Under the pieces are notes generated by a model. That model had not been told where the DNA came from. It made no database searches and saw only the letters and a program-made list of their open reading frames with translations. Positions 58,454 through 64,000 of a stretch of DNA of 64,000 bases are shown in pieces. The position numbers and the translations under genes were made by a program. This DNA is from Mesorhizobium mediterraneum (GTDB taxonomy: Bacteria; Pseudomonadota; Alphaproteobacteria; Rhizobiales; Rhizobiaceae): positions 33,165-97,164 of the forward strand of contig NZ_NPKI01000009.1 in assembly GCF_002284565.1 (NCBI RefSeq). Reading direction: 5' to 3'. The number at the start of each line of letters is the position of its first letter. Position 1 is the first letter of the stretch.

Positions 58454-58710
58454 GCAAGGCGACTTATCCGTTGAAACTTCCCTTGTCGATCAAGGAGGCG
58501 GCTGCACGTCTGGCAAAGGCTGATGGTGTGTCGCTGAACCAGTGGATCGCTTCGGCTGTGGCGCAAAAGGTGGGAGCCATGGAGACAGCGGCCGATTTCC
58601 TGCGTCGACGGGCTGGTGATGCATCGGGCGATGATTTCTCGAAAGTGCTCGATCGCGTCGGCGTCAAACCGCCGCAACCCGGCGACGAGCTTCCGTTTGA
58701 CAAGCACTGA
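58450..58710 (+). CDS. HicB-like RHH antitoxin
   Basis: 86 residues. KLPLSIKEAAARLAKADGVS followed by LNQWIASAVAQKVGAM is a ribbon-helix-helix/HicB C-terminal pattern. The rest is a short acidic tail likely to wrap the toxin. It follows the PIN gene with a 4-base overlap and abuts the convergent GNAT gene. Confidence 0.85.
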   Translation: MSKATYPLKLPLSIKEAAARLAKADGVSLNQWIASAVAQKVGAMETAADFLRRRAGDASGDDFSKVLDRVGVKPPQPGDELPFDKH

Positions 58711-59274
58711 TTAGGGTCGGTTTTTTCGCCAATCCTTGGCTGTCAGCCTGTAGAACACATGCTGCTTGAGCGCGGCGTGGCTGTCCGGAATGCCGGGGTG
58801 GTCGAAATCGCTGGCCGGGTCGGCGATCATGCCCAGGCGCTTCATGACCGCGGTGGAACGGTGATTATCCCTAACGGCGAAGGACACGATTTCGTCGAGG
58901 CCAAGCGTTTCGAAGCCATAGGCGAGCCACGCTTCGGCCGCCTCGGTGACATAGCCATGGCCCCAGAATTCGGGCGCCAGCCGCCAGCCGATCTCGACGG
59001 TGCCGGCGGGCAGGAAGGGCAAATGATCGGTATCGAGGAGGCCGACGAAGCCGATGCATTGGCGCGTTTCAATTATCTCGGCGGCAGCGAAACCGTAGCC
59101 ATCCTCGGCGATCCAGGCGCGAAACTCGTCCATTTTGGCGTCCGCGGCAGCGCGGTCGCGGCGAAATGGAAAGAATTCCATGACGCGTTCGTCGGAATTG
59201 ATCCGGTGGAAGAGCTCGCGGTCGCGATCCTCCCAGTTGCGCAGGATTAGCCGCTCGGTGCGGATCGGCGTCAC
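58711..59274 (-). CDS. GNAT family N-acetyltransferase
   Basis: 187 residues of the RimJ/RimL type: TERLILRNWEDRDRELFHRI, GWRLAPEFWGHGYVTEAAEA and SFAVRDNHRSTAVMKRLGM. The GTG start overlaps the serB stop by 4 bases, so it is coupled to serB. The acceptor is unknown. Confidence 0.88.
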   Translation of the reverse strand: MTPIRTERLILRNWEDRDRELFHRINSDERVMEFFPFRRDRAAADAKMDEFRAWIAEDGYGFAAAEIIETRQCIGFVGLLDTDHLPFLPAGTVEIGWRLAPEFWGHGYVTEAAEAWLAYGFETLGLDEIVSFAVRDNHRSTAVMKRLGMIADPASDFDHPGIPDSHAALKQHVFYRLTAKDWRKNRP

Positions 59275-60158
59275 TCTACAAACTCCTCCCGCCGGTAGCC
59301 CTGCAGATAGAGAAGCGCGGTCAGGTCGCCGTGGTCGATGCGGAATTTTGCCTCCGCCGCCACGACAGGCTTGGCATGAAGTGCCACACCCGCGCCGGCA
59401 AGGCGGATCATGTCGAGGTCGTTGGCGCCGTCGCCGACAGCAATGGCGTCTGCGGTCGTCAGCCCCAGGCCGGCCGAAATCTCGAGTAGCGCATCGGCTT
59501 TGGCGGCGCGCCCCAGGATCGGCTCGGCCACAAGCCCGGTGAAGTGGCCGCCCTGCTCGATCAGCCGATTGGCGCGGTTCTCCTGAAAGCCGAGCATGGC
59601 GGCGATGCGTGCGGTGAAGACGTTGAAGCCACCCGACACGAGCGCAGTCCATGCGCCATTGGCGCGCATGGTCTGGACAAGCGCGCGGCCGCCGGAAGCC
59701 AGCGTCAAGCGGTTGGTGATGACGCGGTCGACCACGGCAGTGTCGAGGCCTTTCAGCAGCGCCACCCGCTCGCGCAAGGCCGGCTCGAAAGCGATCTCGC
59801 CATTCATCGATCGCGCCGTGATGGCGGCGACGTAATCCTTGACGCCGATCTCATCGGCAAGCTCGTCGATGCACTCCTGATCGATCATCGTGGAATCCAT
59901 ATCGGCGATAAGGATTTTCTTTCGCCTTGCCTCGACCTGCTGAACGATCACGTCGACCGGTTCGGGTGCGAGCACGGCGCGCAGGCTGGCGGTCGTTTCA
60001 GCGGCTCCGGCCGCCTCGGGCAAAGCGAATTCGCAGGCGATGCCTTCGGCCAGCCAGCGAACAGTGCTTGCGCCGACCGACCGTGACGCCATATTCGCAA
60101 GCGCCGGCGACAATGCGCGGCCGGCGGGATGGGATACGAGCGTGGCGATCAGCGGCAT
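59271..60158 (-). CDS. serB: Phosphoserine phosphatase SerB
   Basis: 295 residues; last step of serine synthesis. The HAD motifs are LIADMDSTMIDQECIDELAD, ALVSGGFNVFTA and AIAVGDGANDLDMI. An N-terminal domain of about 95 residues precedes them. The start MPLIATLVSHPAGRALSPAL is the usual one. Divergent from miaA, whose only usable starts overlap this gene's 5' end. Confidence 0.93.
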   Translation of the reverse strand: MPLIATLVSHPAGRALSPALANMASRSVGASTVRWLAEGIACEFALPEAAGAAETTASLRAVLAPEPVDVIVQQVEARRKKILIADMDSTMIDQECIDELADEIGVKDYVAAITARSMNGEIAFEPALRERVALLKGLDTAVVDRVITNRLTLASGGRALVQTMRANGAWTALVSGGFNVFTARIAAMLGFQENRANRLIEQGGHFTGLVAEPILGRAAKADALLEISAGLGLTTADAIAVGDGANDLDMIRLAGAGVALHAKPVVAAEAKFRIDHGDLTALLYLQGYRREEFVE

Positions 60159-61116
60159 CGAAAATTCCGGCGGGCAGGCGGGCGAGGGCCACGTTGAGAA
60201 CGCGATCCTGATAGCCGGGCCGACCGCCAGCGGCAAGTCCGCTCTCGCGCTCGATCTCGCCGAGCGCAAGGGCGGCGTCATCGTCAACACCGATTCCATG
60301 CAAGGCTATTCTGTGCTCGACGTGCTGACGGCGCGGCCGACCGCTGCCGAACTCGCTCGCGTCCCGCATTATCTCTACGGGCATGTCCATCCCTCCATCG
60401 CCTATTCCACCGGCGCCTGGCTGCGCGACGTGATGAAGCTCATCGACGAGGGCACGCTCTCAGAGCGGCCGGTGATTTTCGTCGGCGGCACCGGGCTTTA
60501 TTTCCGGGCGCTTGCGCAAGGCATTTCGGAAATGCCCGACATTCCGCAGCCGATCCGTGACCGCTGGCGCTACGAACTCCGGGAGCAGGGCGCGGCCAAG
60601 CTTCACCGCATCTTGCTGCGCGAGGATTCCGCAGCAGGCATGATGCTGAAGCCGACCGATGGCCAGCGCATCGTGCGGGCGTTGGAGGTGCTCGACGCGT
60701 CAGGCCGTTCCATCCTGGAATGGCAGACGGCGCGCGGCCGGCCGTTGATCGACAGGGACAGCGCACGCTTCTTCGTGATCGAACCGGACCGGGCGGCGCT
60801 GGTGGAGCGGATCGAGGCGCGGTTCGACCGCATGCTGGAGAAGGGCGCCCTCGATGAGGTCAAACAACTCGCCAGTCTTGGTCTCGATTCCGATTTGCCG
60901 GCGATGAAGGCGATCGGCGTTCGCGAACTCCAGGCCGCAATAGCCGGGGAGCTGAGTTTTCCGGAAGCGATCGAGCGCGCAAAGATCGCGACGCGACAAT
61001 ACGCCAAGCGCCAGGCGACCTGGTTCAGGCATCAGTTGGGTCCGGAATGGCTGAGACTGCGCCTCGGTGATCGTGTGGGATCCACGATCTCGGATCCCCT
61101 TTCCAGTGCAACCTGA
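60142..61116 (+). CDS. miaA: tRNA dimethylallyltransferase MiaA
   Basis: Adds dimethylallyl to A37 of tRNAs reading UNN codons. About 324 residues: P-loop LIAGPTASGKSALALDLAE, NTDSMQGYSVLDVLTARPTA, VGGTGLYFRALAQGI and IGVRELQAAIAGE. The start is uncertain: between the serB start and the P-loop there is no ATG, GTG or TTG except the GTG at 60142, so the gene either overlaps serB by 17 bases or starts further upstream. Confidence 0.92.
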   Translation: MAISGIENSGGQAGEGHVENAILIAGPTASGKSALALDLAERKGGVIVNTDSMQGYSVLDVLTARPTAAELARVPHYLYGHVHPSIAYSTGAWLRDVMKLIDEGTLSERPVIFVGGTGLYFRALAQGISEMPDIPQPIRDRWRYELREQGAAKLHRILLREDSAAGMMLKPTDGQRIVRALEVLDASGRSILEWQTARGRPLIDRDSARFFVIEPDRAALVERIEARFDRMLEKGALDEVKQLASLGLDSDLPAMKAIGVRELQAAIAGELSFPEAIERAKIATRQYAKRQATWFRHQLGPEWLRLRLGDRVGSTISDPLSSAT

Positions 61117-61220
61117 AAAGTTGATCTTGGGGGGAGACTTCCCGTCGAAGTTGTCCTAATTAACCGTCCGTAAGGCCCTCCATGCCATAAGGTCTGTGGG
61201 AATTTTCCAACGGGGAGCAG

Positions 61221-62012
61221 ATGCGTTTTCACAAGGCGGAATCAGCCTTTTTCGTCTTCATCTTCGTGATCCTGGCCGCCGGCCTGGTGACGCTTCACGC
61301 CTATGGGCTTCTGCAGGCCTTCGCGGCCGAGAGTGTCACGCCTTCCGGGGTTGAGAAGATCATCTATCTCAACAAGCTGTTGTTTGCGACCGGCGTTCTT
61401 TTGGCGACTGCCCTGTTCTTCGGCATTTTCTTCATCTACCCACTGATCCGCAAGCAGGCGACGGAAGAAGGCAAGCTGCGCGCCATGACGGTTTCGCTCA
61501 GCGCCCGTTCGGAAACGCTGGAGCATGCGGCGCTGACCGACAGCCTGACCGGCATGCAGAACCGGCGCTATTTCGACGATGCACTGAAGGAATATCTCGA
61601 GGAATTCCGCCGCATCGAGAAGCCGGTCGGGCTGATGATCCTTGATCTCGACCATTTCAAGCAGGTCAACGACACCCACGGCCATGATGTCGGCGACGAA
61701 GTGTTGCGGGCGGTCGCCAATTGTCTCAAGGACATGACGCGCTATCACGACGTGGTTGCGCGCCTGGGTGGCGAGGAATTCGCAGTAGTCACCCCCAACA
61801 TGGACGCCGAACTGCTGTCCAAATTCGCCGAGCGCATCCGCAAGGCGATCGCCAACATGTCGATACTATCAGGCAATGTTCGCCTGAAGATCACCACCAG
61901 CGTCGGCCTCGCCGTCTGGGATCGCAAGGAAACCGCCGAAGAATTCTATCGCCGCGCGGATCGCCAGCTTTATGAGGCCAAGAGGCAAGGCCGAAACCGC
62001 GTCTGCGCCTGA
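61221..62012 (+). CDS. Diguanylate cyclase (GGDEF), membrane-bound
   Basis: 263 residues. Two membrane helices (about 8-30 and 48-75) separated by a short periplasmic loop, then a GGDEF domain with DSLTGMQNRRYFDDAL, LDLDHFKQVNDTHGHDVGDE and the active-site GGEEF. Makes c-di-GMP. The inhibitory RxxD motif is not at its usual position (TRYHDVVARLGGEEF lacks it). GGGGAG precedes the ATG. Confidence 0.93.
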   Translation: MRFHKAESAFFVFIFVILAAGLVTLHAYGLLQAFAAESVTPSGVEKIIYLNKLLFATGVLLATALFFGIFFIYPLIRKQATEEGKLRAMTVSLSARSETLEHAALTDSLTGMQNRRYFDDALKEYLEEFRRIEKPVGLMILDLDHFKQVNDTHGHDVGDEVLRAVANCLKDMTRYHDVVARLGGEEFAVVTPNMDAELLSKFAERIRKAIANMSILSGNVRLKITTSVGLAVWDRKETAEEFYRRADRQLYEAKRQGRNRVCA

Positions 62013-62048
62013 AATCCCGTCATTAAACTCGTGATGCTGGCCGTCTGG

Positions 62049-62116
62049 CGTCGTTTTCTGCGCTTCCGGTGCTCACGGACTAATGTCCGCTCCGCTCCGG
62101 TTCTCGAAAACGGCGC
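62049..62116. repeat. Palindromic repeat after the GGDEF gene
   Basis: CGGAC-TAAT-GTCCG (62076-62089) at the centre, flanked by CGTCGTTTTC and GAAAACGGCG (about 62050-62115). It matches a REP-like family seen in rhizobial gaps. The 202-base gap 62013-62214 holds no gene. Confidence 0.55.
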
Positions 62117-62214
62117 CATCCGACTCAGCCTGACGAATTTTCTGACGGGATTTGCCCTGGCTTCACAGGCTGACAAGTCTGCAACGGAAGCTTGATGGGC
62201 TGGAGGCCGCCGGC

Positions 62215-64000
62215 TCAGTCGTTTTGCGGGCGCAGACCGAAGGTTGCCGGTTTCAGGCCATAACGCATGTCGAAATCGTCGTCCGACTGGACGCGTGCGA
62301 CAGTCGGGGCGGGTGGCTTGCGATAGTTGGAATCGCCGGCCTGCCGGTTTGAATCGACGACTTCGGCGAAGGCCATCGCCTGCTGCGGTTTTGGCACGTT
62401 GCGTAGCCTTTCGACGATCGCCACCAGATCGACATCGTTGCCGATCTCGGACGGCAAGGCTTCCTCGCGCTTGGCCGTGCCGGGGATCAGATCCGCGGAC
62501 AGTTTTTCGAATTTCAGCCGCATGGTCGTCGCCACGCCTTCCCCGAAGGCGATGGCTTCGCGCTGACCCATCGAAGACAGGAACGCCAGCGTCGAGGCCG
62601 AGGAATCGGCGATCGCCGAGCGGACGATCGCCTGGTCCTGCTCGTTGGCGAGCCGCATGGCGAAGAAGGTCGAGCACTGCGACAGGATGGTGGGATCGAG
62701 CTCGCCCGGGCGCTGGGTAACGACACCAAGATAGCAGCCATATTTGCGGCCTTCCTTGGCGATGCGCGACAGCGCGTGCCGGGTCGGTGCAAAACCGAGG
62801 CGCGGATCGGCCGGCATATAGCGGTGGGCTTCCTCGCACAGCAAAAGCAATCGCAGCCGGCCTTCGCTCCACAACGCTAGGTCGAAGGCCAGGCGCGCCA
62901 GCACCGAGCAGACCGAATTGACCACTTCCGACGGCATGCCGGCCATCTCGAAGCAGGTCACCGGGCGACCGTGATGCGGCACGCGAAAAATATTGCCGAT
63001 CGTCTCGTGGATAGTGTCCTCGATCAGCCGCGAGTTGAACATGAAGCGGTAGCGCGGATCCGAGGCCGCCGATTCGATGCGCGTCTTCAGCGATTTGAGA
63101 GTGGGGCGGTCGTTCTTGCTTTCCAGCAGTCCCATGCGCTCGTCGATCTGCTTGATGAGATCGACAACGCGATAGGGCACCGGCGTGTCCGCGGTCAGCG
63201 CATCGCTGCCGCGCCTGAGATAGCCGCCCGAATTCGGATTGCGGTACAGGTTCTTGGCGGCGGGAATGAGATCGCGCAAGGCATCGATCTCTTCCGGCAC
63301 GGTCTCGCGCCCGCGAAACAGCACTTCGGCAAATTCCTCGAGCTTGAACATCCAGAAGGGCAGGTCCAGCGTCGTCGAATCGACCCTGACGCAGTGTTCG
63401 GGCAAGGATGCGGCGAACTCGTTGTGCGGATCGAGGATAAGGACGCGCAGGTCAGGCCGGGCGGCGATCGACTTGCGCAAAAGCAGCGAGACGGCGGTGG
63501 ATTTGCCGACGCCGGTGGTGCCGACAATAGCGAAGTGGCGCGCCAGCGTGTCGTCGATGGCGATGTTGGCGTCGATCGCCTCGTCCTGTGACAGCGTGCC
63601 GATGGTGATCGAATGACGTCCGGCGAGATCATAAACTGCCTGCAGGTCGCGGCTGCGAATGCGGTGGGCGATGGCGCCGATATGCGGATAGATGGTAATG
63701 CCCCGGTCGAAAATCGGTTTGGCGCCGGGCTCGGCGCCGTCGCGCACCTCGCCGATAAGCTCGATGCTGACCTCGATCGGGTTCTGGCCCTCATTGCTCC
63801 AGGCGCGATCCGACTTGCCGATCTCGTAGACCAGGCCGACGGTTCGCGTGGTGCCAAGATTGATGGAGATCATCTTGCCGACGCTCCAATGGCCGGTGAC
63901 CGTGCCTTCGACATCGGCGGCATAGGCGCTGATGGTGGCGCGCGCGCCGTCGCACTGGACGACATTGCCCAGAATGCGCTTGTCGCTCTGCTCCGCCTTG
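62215..64000 (-). CDS. HerA-type ATPase with HAS-barrel, 5' end cut by the window
   Basis: The frame stays open to the right edge (first full codon at 63999), so the internal ATG at 63873 is not the start. The part before it (RILGNVVQCDGARATISAYA) matches a HAS-barrel. Walker A is VGTTGVGKSTAVSLLL, Walker B LLLLCEEAHRYMPAD, and the Gln/Arg segment VVTQRPGELDPTILSQCSTF is typical of HerA/FtsK-like helicases (COG0433). Partners such as NurA are not visible; function is unknown in rhizobia. Confidence 0.9.
   Translation of the reverse strand, partial: KAEQSDKRILGNVVQCDGARATISAYAADVEGTVTGHWSVGKMISINLGTTRTVGLVYEIGKSDRAWSNEGQNPIEVSIELIGEVRDGAEPGAKPIFDRGITIYPHIGAIAHRIRSRDLQAVYDLAGRHSITIGTLSQDEAIDANIAIDDTLARHFAIVGTTGVGKSTAVSLLLRKSIAARPDLRVLILDPHNEFAASLPEHCVRVDSTTLDLPFWMFKLEEFAEVLFRGRETVPEEIDALRDLIPAAKNLYRNPNSGGYLRRGSDALTADTPVPYRVVDLIKQIDERMGLLESKNDRPTLKSLKTRIESAASDPRYRFMFNSRLIEDTIHETIGNIFRVPHHGRPVTCFEMAGMPSEVVNSVCSVLARLAFDLALWSEGRLRLLLLCEEAHRYMPADPRLGFAPTRHALSRIAKEGRKYGCYLGVVTQRPGELDPTILSQCSTFFAMRLANEQDQAIVRSAIADSSASTLAFLSSMGQREAIAFGEGVATTMRLKFEKLSADLIPGTAKREEALPSEIGNDVDLVAIVERLRNVPKPQQAMAFAEVVDSNRQAGDSNYRKPPAPTVARVQSDDDFDMRYGLKPATFGLRPQND

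Noticed and set aside
58028..58710. Toxin-antitoxin pair as part of a mobile island
   Set aside because: No integrase, attachment repeats or tRNA gene are nearby and the flanks are core genes.

Overview
The window is a high-GC alphaproteobacterial chromosome segment, most likely from a Mesorhizobium-like member of the Rhizobiales. The evidence is the gene order ftsZ - lpxC - bamD - recN - ligA, the order folA - hflK - hflC - DUF2065 - degP, a circularly permuted two-piece tmRNA encoding the tag ANDNYAEARLAA, and several palindromic repeat families typical of rhizobia. No phage, integrase, transposase, tRNA, rRNA or CRISPR array was seen. The segment is a mostly core chromosome with small accessory cassettes.

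Layout. 1-8.6 kb: division, envelope and DNA-repair block (ftsZ cut by the left edge, lpxC, bamD, recN, ligA, a DUF2461 gene). 8.7-9.8 kb: azlC-azlD amino-acid exporter pair. 9.8-13.8 kb: a minus-strand operon with an ECF sigma factor, a membrane protein that is probably its anti-sigma, a CnrX/Spy-like periplasmic protein, and a DUF1800-DUF1501 pair. The first three genes are chained by ATGA overlaps. This is the best candidate here for a poorly described system. 14-24.5 kb: housekeeping and transport genes (aminopeptidase P, DUF1127, prmA, SCO, CreA, a hexapeptide acetyltransferase, an iron permease-like protein, an SDR, a TMEM175 channel, an MFS and a MATE gene broken by a frameshift). 24.7-30 kb: uvrD/pcrA helicase carrying an in-frame palindromic-repeat insertion, then a membrane PQQ dehydrogenase. 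30-34.5 kb: a P450-methyltransferase pair, a dienelactone hydrolase, and a DMT exporter divergent from an Lrp regulator.

35-46 kb: thioesterase, FAD-linked dehydrogenase, a giant AsmA-like protein with a TolA-like tail, an RHH protein, DUF4169, sspB, a TetR-MFS divergon with a clear operator palindrome, and an ATPase. 46.3-46.6 kb: ssrA on the minus strand. sspB and ssrA are both present, so the tagging RNA and the ClpXP adaptor lie within 3.5 kb. 46.8-62 kb: thyA, modABC plus a short ModE with two ModE-like boxes, cobF, DUF4424, folA, hflKC, degP, a PIN-HicB toxin-antitoxin pair, a GNAT protein, serB, miaA and a diguanylate cyclase. 62.2 kb to the right edge: a HerA-type ATPase cut by the window end.

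All calls come from reading the sequence and remembered family features; no database search was run.
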